DNA of 64,000 nucleotides from Streptosporangium sandarakinum (GTDB taxonomy: Bacteria > Actinomycetota > Actinomycetes > Streptosporangiales > Streptosporangiaceae), in contig NZ_JACCCO010000003.1 of the NCBI RefSeq assembly GCF_013409935.1, positions 372,001 to 436,000 of the forward strand. Reading direction: 5' to 3'. This document shows, in pieces, positions 1 to 10,700 of the stretch. The position numbers were made by a program, and so were the translations under genes. The notes under the pieces are model-generated. The model made no database searches and was not told the DNA's origin. It was given only the letters and a program-made list of their open reading frames with translations. Numbering within the stretch: the first letter of the stretch is position 1; every line of letters starts with the position of its first letter.

Positions 1-2
1 TG

Positions 3-1310
<1,308 letters not shown>

Positions 1311-1319
1311 GCCAGGGGG

Positions 1320-1348
1320 GCGCGGGGGCGGCGACATCGCCCCCGCGC
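1320..1348 (+). terminator. Hairpin after aconitase
   Basis: GCGCGGGGGCG (1320-1330) pairs perfectly with CGCCCCCGCGC (1338-1348) around a 7-nt loop, 10 bases after the acnA stop. No U-tract follows, which is usual for actinobacterial terminators. Confidence 0.7.
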
Positions 1349-1371
1349 CCGCACCGGGGTGACACCCCATA

Positions 1372-1411
1372 CCGAGCCGCCCGGCGGGACACCTCCCGCC
1401 GGGCGGCTCGG
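1372..1411 (+). terminator. Second, 17-bp hairpin after aconitase
   Basis: CCGAGCCGCCCGGCGGG (1372-1388) pairs perfectly with CCCGCCGGGCGGCTCGG (1395-1411) around a 6-nt loop. With the preceding hairpin it makes a tandem terminator that should insulate acnA from the next gene. The rest of 1412-1602 shows no further feature. Confidence 0.75.
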
Positions 1412-1602
1412 CGCTTCCCGGGGCTTCGCCGCCGGGCGGCTCGACGTGTCCGGACCCTCACCGGCCGGGCGGCCCCGGGAGACCGACGGTCCCCCGGGGC
1501 GGCCCCGCGGTCCGGCTGCCTCGCGGTCCGGCCGCCCCATGGTTCGGCCGTCCCGTAAAAATTCCTTTTCGGTGACGGGAACCCGGGCTCTACCGTCGCC
1601 CT

Positions 1603-2328
1603 GTGACTCATGAGACCTTCATCGTCGTCTGCGCGGGCCTGGCGGTCTTCGCCGGGGCGGTCGTGCAGGGGTCGATCGGCTTCGGGCTGGGCCTGGTGGC
1701 CGCCCCGCTGATCACGCTGCTCGACCCCACGCTCATGCCCGGGGCCGCCCAGGTCGTGAACGCCACGTTGCCGCTGTTCACGCTGGCCACGGAGTGGCGC
1801 AGGGTGGACTGGCGGGGGCTGGGGTTCGCCCTCCTGGGCCGGGTGCCCGGCAGCCTCCTGGGCGGCCTGGTCGTCCTCTACGTCTCCACACGGGCCCTGG
1901 GCGTCCTCGTCGGGGCGATGGTGCTGCTCGCGGTCGGCCTGACCGGGCGGGCGGTTGCGGTGCGCCGTACCGGCGGGACCGTCACCGGGGCGGGCTTCGT
2001 CTCCGGGATCACCGGCACCGCGACCGGGATCGGCGGCCCGCCGATGGCCCTGGTCTACCAGAGCGCCAAGGGCCCGCAGATCCGGGCCACGCTCGCGATG
2101 TTCTTCGTGATCAGCGCCTGCCAGTCGCTGGTCGTCCTCGCGTTCGTGGACAGGCTTCCGGCTCGGGCGCTCTCCTTCGGGGCGCTGCTGATCCCCTTCC
2201 TCGTCGCGGGGTTCGCGGTGTCCAGGCCGCTGCGGCGCTTCCTGGACGGCGGTCGGGTCAGGACCGCGATCCTCGCGCTGGCCGCCGTTTCCGCGCTCTC
2301 GCTGATCATCACCAGCGCGCTGGGTTGA
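1603..2328 (+). CDS. TauE/SafE family sulfite/anion exporter
   Basis: A 241-residue integral membrane protein of the TauE/SafE (DUF81) family. These proteins are thought to export sulfite, sulfonates or small organic anions. The N-terminal hydrophobic stretch with GSIGFGLGLVAAPLITLLDP is a family hallmark, repeated in the second half by GFVSGITGTATGIGGPPMALVYQ; the duplicated glycine-rich helix pair is characteristic. About seven or eight hydrophobic segments are visible. GTG 1603 is chosen because it gives a family-length protein; no strong Shine-Dalgarno sequence is seen. The gene looks monocistronic: hairpins lie upstream and a sugar-transport promoter region lies downstream. The substrate cannot be read from sequence. 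Confidence 0.85.
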   Translation: MTHETFIVVCAGLAVFAGAVVQGSIGFGLGLVAAPLITLLDPTLMPGAAQVVNATLPLFTLATEWRRVDWRGLGFALLGRVPGSLLGGLVVLYVSTRALGVLVGAMVLLAVGLTGRAVAVRRTGGTVTGAGFVSGITGTATGIGGPPMALVYQSAKGPQIRATLAMFFVISACQSLVVLAFVDRLPARALSFGALLIPFLVAGFAVSRPLRRFLDGGRVRTAILALAAVSALSLIITSALG

Positions 2329-2526
2329 GTGCGTGTTTCTGGATTGTTACCGGAGGCAACAAACTTTACCGACGAAAAGTCTGGTGCTCTGGCCAACGGC
2401 GGAATACGTTGCGGCAAACAACATTCAACGGGATGGCAGGCCGGCACCGGCCGGCCGTACCCGCTGATCCGGCATGCCGTACGCCTACCCCCTACCCCCG
2501 CCCCCCATGACGAAAGGACCCGTGCG
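2329..2526 (+). promoter_or_regulatory. Upstream control region of the sugar ABC operon
   Basis: This stretch separates tauE from the sugar-binding protein gene and is less G+C-rich than its surroundings. It holds an inverted repeat TTGTT-N9-AACAA (2344-2362) that could be the operator of the ROK repressor encoded at the end of the operon. An AAAGGA ribosome binding site lies just before ATG 2527. The open frame running through it has no signal or family features and is not thought to be translated. The operator assignment is speculative. Confidence 0.35.
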
Positions 2527-3648
2527 ATGCGCAAGGGGATCCTCAGCCTGACCGCCGCCGCCGCGCTCCTGACCTTCGGCCTCGCCGCCTGCGGAGACGA
2601 CGGCGCCACCACCGCCGCCCCGGACGGCGCCGCCTCCTCCGCGGGCGCCGGGGCCAAGACCGCCGGCAAGGTCGGCGTCATCCTGCCCGACAGCAAGTCC
2701 TCCGCCCGCTGGGAGACGGCCGACCGCAAGTATCTGGAAGAGGCGTTCAAGGCCGCGGGTGTCGCCTACGACATCCAGAACGCCCAGGGCGACAAGACCC
2801 AGTTCCAGACCATCGCCGACCAGATGATCACCAACGGCGCGACCGTGCTGATGATCGTCAACCTCGACAGCGGCACCGGCAAGGCCGTGCTGGACAAGGC
2901 CAAGTCCCAGGGCGTGGCCACCATCGACTACGACCGCCTCACCCTGGGCGGCGGCGCCGCCTACTACGTCAGCTTCGACAACACCAAGGTCGGAACGCTG
3001 CAGGGCGAGGGCCTCGTCAAGTGCCTCACCGACAAGAAGGCCGACAAGCCGATCATCGCCGAGCTCAACGGCTCGCCCACCGACAACAACGCCACGCTCT
3101 TCAAGAACGGCTACGACGGCGTGCTCAAGCCGAAGTACGACTCCGGCGACTACAAGAAGGGCCCCGACCAGTCGGTGCCCGACTGGGACAACGCCCAGGC
3201 CGGCACGATCTTCGAGCAGATGCTGACCGAGCAGCCGAAGATCGCCGGCGTGCTCGCCGCCAACGACGGCCTCGGCAACGCCGCCATCACCGTGCTGAAG
3301 AAGAACAACCTCAACGGCAAGGTCCCGGTCACCGGTCAGGACGCCACCGTGCAGGGCCTGCAGAACATCCTCGCCGGCGACCAGTGCATGACGGTCTACA
3401 AGGCCATCAAGAAGGAGGCCGACGCCGCCTCCCAGCTCGCCATCGCCCTCGCCAAGGGCGAGAAGCCGGCCGCGAGCGGCAGCGTCAAGGACACCGAGAG
3501 CGGCGCGGACGTCCCGGCCGTCCTGCTGGACCCGCAGGCCATCTACTTCGACAACGTCAAGGACGTCGTGGCGGACGGCTACGTGACCAAGGACGAGCTG
3601 TGCACCGGCGACTTCGCCGACAAGTGCACCGAGGCCGGAATCCAGTAA
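2527..3648 (+). CDS. xylF: Sugar ABC transporter substrate-binding lipoprotein (xylose-type)
   Basis: A 373-residue periplasmic-binding protein of the type I sugar class (XylF/ChvE-like). The start at 2527 gives a lipoprotein signal, MRKGILSLTAAAALLTFGLAAC, with the lipobox LAAC at residues 19-22. It is preceded by an AAAGGA site, whereas the longer frame from 2329 has no signal. Mature features include VGVILPDSKSSARWETADR, the loop QGDKTQFQTIADQMITNGATVLMIV and AANDGLGNAAITVLKK, as in D-xylose binding proteins. It should capture a pentose or related sugar outside the membrane and deliver it to the permease encoded at 4628. A hairpin and a repeat tract separate it from the ATPase gene, which may raise its level relative to the rest of the operon. 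Substrate specificity is inferred. Confidence 0.88.
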   Translation: MRKGILSLTAAAALLTFGLAACGDDGATTAAPDGAASSAGAGAKTAGKVGVILPDSKSSARWETADRKYLEEAFKAAGVAYDIQNAQGDKTQFQTIADQMITNGATVLMIVNLDSGTGKAVLDKAKSQGVATIDYDRLTLGGGAAYYVSFDNTKVGTLQGEGLVKCLTDKKADKPIIAELNGSPTDNNATLFKNGYDGVLKPKYDSGDYKKGPDQSVPDWDNAQAGTIFEQMLTEQPKIAGVLAANDGLGNAAITVLKKNNLNGKVPVTGQDATVQGLQNILAGDQCMTVYKAIKKEADAASQLAIALAKGEKPAASGSVKDTESGADVPAVLLDPQAIYFDNVKDVVADGYVTKDELCTGDFADKCTEAGIQ

Positions 3649-3657
3649 CGATGCGCC

Positions 3658-3697
3658 GGGGTGCGCCCGCCCGCCTCACGGGAGGCGGGCGCACCCC
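3658..3697 (+). terminator. Intra-operon hairpin between binding protein and ATPase
   Basis: GGGGTGCGCCCGCC (3658-3671) pairs with GGCGGGCGCACCCC (3684-3697). It lies 10 bases after the binding-protein stop and 170 bases before the ATPase start. Such a structure often causes partial termination or 3'-end protection, so that the binding protein is made in excess of the membrane components. Confidence 0.6.
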
Positions 3698-3749
3698 GCC
3701 CGGGCGCGGCTCCGCCGTACCCCTCGGCCGGGCGGGCGCCGGCCCGGCG

Positions 3750-3839
3750 GTGAGAAGCCGGGCGGCGAACGGCCCGGCGGTGAACGGCCGGGCCGTGAAC
3801 AGCCCAGAGGTGAACGGCCGGGCCGCGAGAGGGCCGCGC
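3750..3839 (+). repeat. Six imperfect 15-bp tandem repeats
   Basis: Six units of 15 bp run head to tail. Units 3 and 5 share GTGAACGGCCGGGCC; the others are GTGAGAAGCCGGGCG, GCGAACGGCCCGGCG, GTGAACAGCCCAGAG and GCGAGAGGGCCGCGC. The tract ends 27 bases before the ATPase start. It is in frame with the ATPase and would read as five-residue repeats, but no good start precedes it. Confidence 0.75.
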
Positions 3840-3866
3840 GCAACGAGCACAGGGAGAAAAACCCCC

Positions 3867-4631
3867 ATGACCCCCGTACTGGAACTCCGCGGGATCGACA
3901 AGAGCTTCGGCCCCGTCCAGGTCCTGCACGACGTCGACTTCTCCGTCCACCCCGGAGAGGTCACCGCGCTGGTCGGTGACAACGGCGCCGGCAAATCCAC
4001 CCTCGTCAAGTGCATAGGCGGCATCCACGCCGTCGACTCCGGCGAGTACCTCTTCGACGGCAAGAACGTCCATATCAACAGCCCCCGCGACGCCGCCGAG
4101 CTCGGCATCGAGATCGTCTACCAGGACCTCGCGCTCTGCGACAACCTCGACATCGTCCAGAACATGTTCCTCGGCCGCGAGCACCGGCGCGGCATCGTCC
4201 TCGACGAGGACACCATGGAGGAGATGGCCGCCCGGACCCTGGAGAGCCTGTCGGTCAGGACCGTCAAGTCCATCCGCCAGCACGTCTCCAGTCTCTCCGG
4301 CGGCCAGCGCCAGACCGTGGCCATCGCCAAGGCCGTCCTCTGGAACAGCAAGGTCGTCATCCTCGACGAGCCGACCGCCGCGCTCGGCGTCGCCCAGACC
4401 GCGCAGGTCCTCGAACTGGTCCGCCGCCTGGCCGACCAGGGACTGGCCGTCGTGCTCATCTCCCACAACATGAACGACGTGTTCGCCGTGTCCGACCGGA
4501 TCGCCGCCCTCTACCTCGGCCGGATGGCCGCGCAGGTCAGGACGTCCGACGGCACCCACGCGCAGGTCGTCGAACTGATCACCTCCGGCCGGAGCGGCGA
4601 CCTCGGCCTCACCAACGGAGTCAGCGCATGA
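3867..4631 (+). CDS. xylG: Sugar ABC transporter ATP-binding protein
   Basis: A 254-residue single-domain ABC ATPase that powers import of the sugar bound by the preceding lipoprotein. Walker A is GDNGAGKST (about residues 37-45), the signature is LSGGQRQ, Walker B is VVILDEPT, and the switch histidine is in LISHN. Unlike the two-domain XylG of E. coli it has one nucleotide-binding domain, as in FrcA-type systems, so it probably acts as a homodimer. ATG 3867 follows GGGAGAAA. The frame is open upstream through the 15-bp repeats, but that extension matches no ABC domain. The stop overlaps the permease start in ATGA. Confidence 0.92.
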   Translation: MTPVLELRGIDKSFGPVQVLHDVDFSVHPGEVTALVGDNGAGKSTLVKCIGGIHAVDSGEYLFDGKNVHINSPRDAAELGIEIVYQDLALCDNLDIVQNMFLGREHRRGIVLDEDTMEEMAARTLESLSVRTVKSIRQHVSSLSGGQRQTVAIAKAVLWNSKVVILDEPTAALGVAQTAQVLELVRRLADQGLAVVLISHNMNDVFAVSDRIAALYLGRMAAQVRTSDGTHAQVVELITSGRSGDLGLTNGVSA

Positions 4632-5875
4632 CCGACACGATCGCCTCGCCGCGCGCGCCCGAGGCCCCCACCATCAGCGGCAGCGTCCGCGGCTACGCCG
4701 AGCGGGTGCGCGGCGGCGACATGGGCGCGCTTCCCGCAGTGTTCGGCCTGGTCGTGCTGTGCACGGTCTTCTCGATCCTGCGGCCCTCCTTCCTCACCCC
4801 CGGCAACTTCGCCAACCTCCTCACCCAGGGCGCCGCGATCACCGTCATCGCCATGGGCCTCGTCTTCGTCCTGCTGCTCGGCGAGATCGACCTGTCGGCG
4901 GGCTTCGCCAGCGGCGTCTGCGCCTCGGTCCTCGCGATCCTCCTCACCGAGCAGGGCCTGCCCTGGTACGTCGCGGTCCTCGCGGCCATCCTCACCGGCG
5001 TGGTTATCGGCGCCGCCCTCGGCACGGTCGTCGCCAAACTCGGCATCCCCTCCTTCGTCGTCACCCTCGCCGCCTTCCTCGGCTTCCAGGGACTCGTCCT
5101 GCTGCTGGTCAAGGGCGGCACCAACATCTCCATCCGCGACCAGACGATCGTCGCCATCGCCAACAAGTACCTCCCGCCCGCGCTCGGCTGGGCGCTGCTG
5201 GCCCTCGGCGTCGTCGGCTACGCCGCGCTCCAGCTCCTCCGCGCGCGCAAGCGGGCCTCCCGCGGACTGGTCTCCGACCCGATCGCGCTGATCGCCGCCC
5301 GGGTGGGCGCCCTCGCCGTGCTCGGCGGCGTCGCCGTCTACATCCTCAACCTGGAACGCAGCCGCAACCCCGCGGTCGTGTCGCTGACCGGCGTGCCGGT
5401 CGTCGTGCCGATCATCGTGATCCTGCTGGTGCTGGGGACGTTCGTGCTGCGCCGCACCGCGTACGGCCGCCACCTGTACGCGGTCGGCGGCAACGCCGAG
5501 GCCGCGCGCCGGGCCGGCATCAACGTCGACCGGATGAAGATCAGCGCGTTCGTCATCTGCTCCGGCATGGCCGCCGTCGGCGGCATCATCGCCGCCTCCC
5601 GCGCCAGCTCCGTCGACCCCAACACCGGCGGCAGCAACGTGCTGCTGTACGCGGTCGGCGCGGCCGTGATCGGCGGCACCAGCCTCTTCGGCGGCAAGGG
5701 CCGCGTGCTGGACGCCATCCTCGGCGGCACCGTGGTGGCCGTCATCGAGAACGGCATGGGCCTGATGGGCTACAGCTCCGGCGTCAAGTACCTCGTCACC
5801 GGCGCGGTCCTGCTGCTGGCCGCCGGGGTCGACGCCCTGTCGCGCAAGAGGGCCGCCGCCACTGGTCTAAGGTGA
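4628..5875 (+). CDS. xylH: Sugar ABC transporter permease (XylH-like)
   Basis: A 415-residue permease of the ribose/xylose family. Its start overlaps the ATPase stop by 4 bp (ATGA), which implies translational coupling. About ten hydrophobic segments are visible. Family motifs include GEIDLSAGFASG near residue 85 and the cytoplasmic EAA-like loop RRTAYGRHLYAVGGNAEAARRAGI, which contacts the ATPase. GGTSLFGGKGRVLDAILGG near the C terminus is also conserved. The long central section with ARKRASRGLVSDP is typical of XylH rather than RbsC. The substrate is probably xylose or a related pentose, by family resemblance only. Confidence 0.9.
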   Translation: MTDTIASPRAPEAPTISGSVRGYAERVRGGDMGALPAVFGLVVLCTVFSILRPSFLTPGNFANLLTQGAAITVIAMGLVFVLLLGEIDLSAGFASGVCASVLAILLTEQGLPWYVAVLAAILTGVVIGAALGTVVAKLGIPSFVVTLAAFLGFQGLVLLLVKGGTNISIRDQTIVAIANKYLPPALGWALLALGVVGYAALQLLRARKRASRGLVSDPIALIAARVGALAVLGGVAVYILNLERSRNPAVVSLTGVPVVVPIIVILLVLGTFVLRRTAYGRHLYAVGGNAEAARRAGINVDRMKISAFVICSGMAAVGGIIAASRASSVDPNTGGSNVLLYAVGAAVIGGTSLFGGKGRVLDAILGGTVVAVIENGMGLMGYSSGVKYLVTGAVLLLAAGVDALSRKRAAATGLR

Positions 5876-5910
5876 GCAGCGACCCCGACCCCTCGAAGGA
5901 AACCCACGCG

Positions 5911-7311
5911 ATGCGGGCTGGCCCCTCCCAGGAGGAGATCCGGCGCCACAACCTCGGCGCCCTCCTCCGGCACGTCCACCTCGGCGGCCCGACCTCGCGT
6001 GCGGAACTCACCAGCCGGATGGGCCTCAACCGCAGCACCATCATGGCCCTCACCGCCGACCTGACCGCCGCCGGCCTGGTCCGCGAGGAGCTGCCCAGGG
6101 AGACCGGCCGGGCGGGCCGCCCCTCCCTGGTGGTGCGGCCGGAGTCGGCGCGGGTCTACGTGTTCGCCTTCGACGTGGGCGTCGACCGGCTGGTCGCCGC
6201 CCGCGTCGGCCTGGGCGGCGCCATCCTCGACCGCCGCGAGACCGTACGGCGGCGCGGCCCCTTCTCCCTGGAGGAGATCGTCGGGCCGCTCGCCGGGTTC
6301 GCCCGGCAGATGCGCCGCAAGACCCGCCCCGACACCGTGTGCGTCGGCGTCGCCGCGGCCTTCTCCGGCGGCGTGGACCGCGGCAACGGCGTCGTGCGGT
6401 TCGGGCCCAACATGGGCCCGGCCGAGGACGTGCCGTTCGCCGAGGAGATGACCCGCCGGCTCGCGTTCGGCATGCCGGTCAAGGTCGGCAACGACGCCAA
6501 CCTCGCCGCCCTCGCCGAGCACTCCCGCGGCGTCGGCGTCGGCTGCCGCGACCTGATCTACCTGCACGGCGACGTCGGCGTCGGCGGCGGCATCATCGTC
6601 AACGGCCAGCTCCTCGGCGGCCACGCCGGCTTCGGCGGCGAGATCGGGCACATGGTCGTCAACCCCAAGGGCCGCCTGTGCGGCTGCGGGTCCCTGGGCT
6701 GCCTGGAGGCGGAGGTGGGGGAGCGGACGCTGCTGGAGGCGGCGGGGCGGGTGCCGGGCGTCCCCCGGGGCGCGTCGCGCACGGGTACGGGCAGGGACTC
6801 GGGCGGGTCGCAAGGCCCGGATCGGATGCCGGGTGTCTCCCGGGGCGCGGGTGAGAACCCGGAGACGCCGCTGGGCACTGTCTCCGTAACGGCCGACCTG
6901 GGCGTCGACGGGTTCGAGACGGCCGGCCCGGGGGCCGACGGCCGTCATGAGCGCCTGATCGGCCGCGACGCCGTACGGGCCGTGGTCGACGCCGCCGACC
7001 GGGGCGACATCGTCGCCCAGGCGGCCCTCAGCAGGGTCGGCGACTGGCTCGGCCTGGGCGTCGCCAACCTCGTCAACATCTTCAACCCCGAGATGGTCAT
7101 CTTCGGCGGCATGCTCCGCGAGGTCTACCTCGGCTCCGCCGCCCAGGTCCGCAGCCGCCTCGCCGTGGACGCCCTCGCCGCCTCGCGCGAGGGCCTGCGC
7201 CTGCGAACCTCCGCCCTCGGCGACGACGCGACCCTGATGGGCGCTGCCGAACTCGCCTTCGCCCAGGTCCTCGCCGACCCCCTGGAAGCCCTCGCCCGCG
7301 CGGGCTCCTGA
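5911..7311 (+). CDS. xylR: ROK-family transcriptional repressor (XylR-like)
   Basis: A 466-residue ROK protein that probably represses the sugar transport operon it terminates. An N-terminal winged helix-turn-helix (residues about 10-70, with RAELTSRMGLNRSTIMALTADL) precedes a sugar-kinase-like domain. The ROK zinc motif GHMVVNPKGRLCGCGSLGCLE is intact. ATG 5911 is chosen because GAAGGA lies 10 bases upstream; an in-frame GTG at 5872 overlaps the permease stop and is the alternative. An unusual Gly/Pro/Arg-rich insertion of about 65 residues (about 280-345) follows the zinc motif, where most ROK proteins continue directly. It looks like a disordered loop. DNA-binding and effector-binding functions are inferred from the family. 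Confidence 0.85.
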   Translation: MRAGPSQEEIRRHNLGALLRHVHLGGPTSRAELTSRMGLNRSTIMALTADLTAAGLVREELPRETGRAGRPSLVVRPESARVYVFAFDVGVDRLVAARVGLGGAILDRRETVRRRGPFSLEEIVGPLAGFARQMRRKTRPDTVCVGVAAAFSGGVDRGNGVVRFGPNMGPAEDVPFAEEMTRRLAFGMPVKVGNDANLAALAEHSRGVGVGCRDLIYLHGDVGVGGGIIVNGQLLGGHAGFGGEIGHMVVNPKGRLCGCGSLGCLEAEVGERTLLEAAGRVPGVPRGASRTGTGRDSGGSQGPDRMPGVSRGAGENPETPLGTVSVTADLGVDGFETAGPGADGRHERLIGRDAVRAVVDAADRGDIVAQAALSRVGDWLGLGVANLVNIFNPEMVIFGGMLREVYLGSAAQVRSRLAVDALAASREGLRLRTSALGDDATLMGAAELAFAQVLADPLEALARAGS

Positions 7312-7712
7312 CTCCCGTTCCGGCACGTGACCCGTTCGCGTGGGCCTGCTGTACGGCACCGCGTGGGCCGGTGTGACGCTGTCGCCGTCGGTCGGGGGCG
7401 GTCACATGATCCGAAGACACTCGGGGCCGAAAGTGTCATCCCGTAATACGGCCTACGGACCCCCTGTTCACTCAAATCATTACTCTGCGTGATCAGCCAT
7501 GTGACAATCCTTCGTTCCTGATTTCGAAGTCATTGTTTTTCTTATTCACTCCTTATTTAGATCTTGTGGAGCGGATCGTTCCATGTGTATCTTCTGATCG
7601 TTTGCTGACTGCTGTCCTCCGAACCGTCGGCCCGCGCTCGCGTGGCACCGTGCGGGGTGGAGAAACGCGATGGCATTCGCCGTCGCGCGGACTGTTCGGA
7701 GGGTGACGGCGT
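7312..7712. other. Gene-free stretch before the RHS gene
   Basis: About 400 bases between the ROK gene and the RHS gene, visibly A+T-richer than the region before it from about 7440 on. It holds an inverted repeat GACACT-N10-AGTGTC (7416-7437), which may be an operator. No RNA gene or convincing ORF was found. The promoter of the RHS gene presumably lies here but no clear -35/-10 pair can be named. Confidence 0.5.
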
Positions 7713-10700
7713 ATGCGCCGTTTTTCGTCATGGGCACGATCGAGCCGCGTGCTGGCAGGCGTAATCCTTACCATTCTAATTCCGGCACTTCTCGATCTTC
7801 CAGCCTTGCCGGCCATGTCCGCGACGGTCGAAGCCGGCATAACTGTTCCGATGCTTTCCCCGCGAAGCGGAGAGATTCCGGTTCAGCTTTCCGGGACGGC
7901 GTCCGGTGTTCCCTCCCTTGTGCCCTCGGCTCAGACGGCGACGGGTGTCAGAACGAAAGAGCTTTCCTCGGCATCCGATGCTCCCAAGAAGGCGGTTCCA
8001 GCCGAAGGACGGTTCGTGAAAGAGTCGACACCTCAGAAGGGCGCTCCGCATCCATCGAAGGCGAAGAATCCTCAGGGCAAGGCTTTGTCGCAGGCCCTGG
8101 CGTCGAGCACTCCTCCATGCGGGAACGTTTCGCCATGGAAGTCGAACTACTCGGTCACCAAGGGTGAGCGGGTAGCTTCTGCCAGCCGTATTTGGGAGGC
8201 ACTCCAGGGTATCGAAGGGTGGATTAATACGACGCCGCCCGAGAACGCTTCTCGGACAGTGTGGGCGGACCGAGGGCCATGCCCACTGCCTCCGGCTCCG
8301 ACTGTCACCTCGCTCACTCCGGCGGATGAGTCGCTGCTGATGACTTTGCAGCCGACCCTGGCGGCGACGGCTAAGACCTGGTCTGGTGGTTCCGTCGGGT
8401 TTGACTTTACTATCTGCGACTCCCCATCCATGATGGGTGACTGCGTGTACTCCGAAGACTACGACGACATGATCTGCTGTGGTCTTTCCGGCGAATGGAA
8501 GGTGCCCGAGGGGGTCCTATCGTGGGGTAGAGAGTACTGGTGGCAGGTGTATGCGGTGGATGCCTCCACGATCGGTGGACAGGGAGCGTCCTCCTCGATC
8601 CAGTCCTTCACCGTAGGGGTCCGCCAGCCGACCATCACATCTCAGCTGTCGGCCCGGGGCATTAACGGCCAGGAGTTCCACCAGGCTCCTGGAAACTACA
8701 CGACCACCTTCACCGACATCGCAGTTCAAACCGCTGGGCCGCCCCTGTCGGTGGTGCGCTCCTACAACAGCATGGACCCCCGCCGTGATGGTGCGTTCGG
8801 AGCCGGCTGGGCCACCCGGTTCGACATGCGGATCGTTCCGGAGACGATTCGCGGGTATGAGGCCCTGCTGGTGACCTACCCGGACGGGCACACGGTGCGG
8901 TTCGCAACGAAGAAGGATGGCACCTTCCAGCCACCTCCAGGCATGTATGCCACCCTAGCGAAGGTCGAAACAGGCGGTTGGCGCCTAATGGACAAATCGT
9001 CCACCTCATACGTCTTCGACGCCCAGGGCCGGTTGCTGAAAGTGACCGACAGCCGCGGCCGTAGCCAAACTTTGACCTATGGGCCGGATGGAAAGCTGAG
9101 CAAGGTCACCGGAAGCGGTGGGAGATTCCTGTCGTTTACCTGGACGGGCGCGCATGTCACCGGTGTCTCCACTGACTCCGTAGACGGCGAGCCGCTGACC
9201 TGGTCCTACTCATACACCGCGGACCGGTTGACTAAGGTGTGCACGCCGACAACGACGTGCACCCAGTTCGACTACGAGACGGGCTCGCTGTACCGCAGTT
9301 CGATCCAGGATGCCGATCCGTTTGGTTATTGGCGCTTGGGTGATGCATCCGGAAACAACGGAGCCGATCTGGGGTGGGGCGCCGGCTCGGCCTACTACTC
9401 AGGGGTGACCCTCGGTAAACCGGGCGCACTGGCGGGCAGTACGGATACGGCGGCAGAGCTCAAGAGTTCCAGTTACGTCGAGCTGCCGGTGGACACCCTG
9501 TCGCGTCTGCGTGGTCAAGGAACGCTGGAACTATGGTTCAAGACCACAGTGACCGGTCGCATCGTCTCAAGCGGGGAGTACAGCGCTTCGGATCCCGTAC
9601 TTCAGGTGGGCACCGACGGCAAGTTGCGCGCCTCCATGTTGCCGACGGCTTCTCCCATTGTCTCATCGGCCGCGGTTAACGATGGCGCGTGGCACCATGC
9701 GGCACTCACCATCGATGGGGACAAGCAAACCCTGTTCCTGGACGGTCAGTCCGTGGGCACGCTGACCCAGAAATCCGATGACGACGACCGGGTCATCACA
9801 CGGATCGGTGGCAGCCTGGTGGGAACGGTAGACGAGGTCGCGGTTTACGACCGGCCGCTGACCGAGGCGGAGGTGACAGCGCACTTCGGGGCTAGAACCG
9901 AGTCCCCCAACAAACTAACGAAGATCACTCTGCCGTCAGGGCGGGTATGGGCGGTCAATACCTACGACACGGCAACCGAGCGGCTCATCTCACACACCGA
10001 CTCCGATGGTGGCACCTGGAAAATCGGTGCACCCGCCTATGACCGGGCGACCGGCAAGTCCACGGTCGTGGTCACCGACCCGAAGAACGAAAAGCTGACC
10101 TTCGTATATGACGCCTGGCGGGGATACCGCCCGGTGTCAACGACCGATCAACTCGGCAAGGTCACCTCCTATGCCTATGACACCGGTGGTTTCCTGAAGA
10201 AGATCACCGACCCTAACGGCAACGCCTTTGAGCGCTTCTATGACAAGCGTGGGAATGTCATCAGCTCCAGGAGATGCCGGACGTCCGCAAGCTGTCAGCT
10301 CGACTATCAGCAGTATTACCTGAACAAGGACGACCAGTTCGACCCGCGCAACGACCGGCTCGTCGCTTCCCGGGACGCCCGGTCCTCCGGCTCCACCGAC
10401 AACACCTACGCCTCCAAGTGGGAGTACAACGAGTACGGCGAGCCCCTCAAGGAGACCACTCCCGTCACCGCCGACTTCCCCAACGGCCGCTCGACGACCA
10501 CCGCCTACACCGACGGCACCGAACCGGCCATCGGAGGCGGGGATACTCCGGCCGGGCTGGTGAAATCGGCGAAGGATGCCAAGGGCAACGAGACGACCTA
10601 CCGCTACACCTCGGCCGGTGACCTGGCCGAGCAGACCAGCCCGTCCGGCCTGGTCACGAAGTTCACCTACGACGCGGTGGGCCGGATGCTCACCCGCACC

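Noticed and set aside
2329..2526. N-terminal extension of the sugar-binding protein
   Set aside because: The frame is open, but ATG 2527 begins a textbook lipoprotein signal with AAAGGA just upstream. The extension would place the signal internally.
3021..3866. Upstream extension of the sugar ABC ATPase frame
   Set aside because: It overlaps the binding-protein gene in another frame and only reads low-complexity sequence. ATG 3867 fits the ABC family N terminus.
5770..7359. A 529-codon minus-strand frame across the ROK gene
   Set aside because: It is a G+C-rich shadow frame of Ala/Gly/Asp/Val composition without any domain; the plus strand encodes a complete ROK protein.
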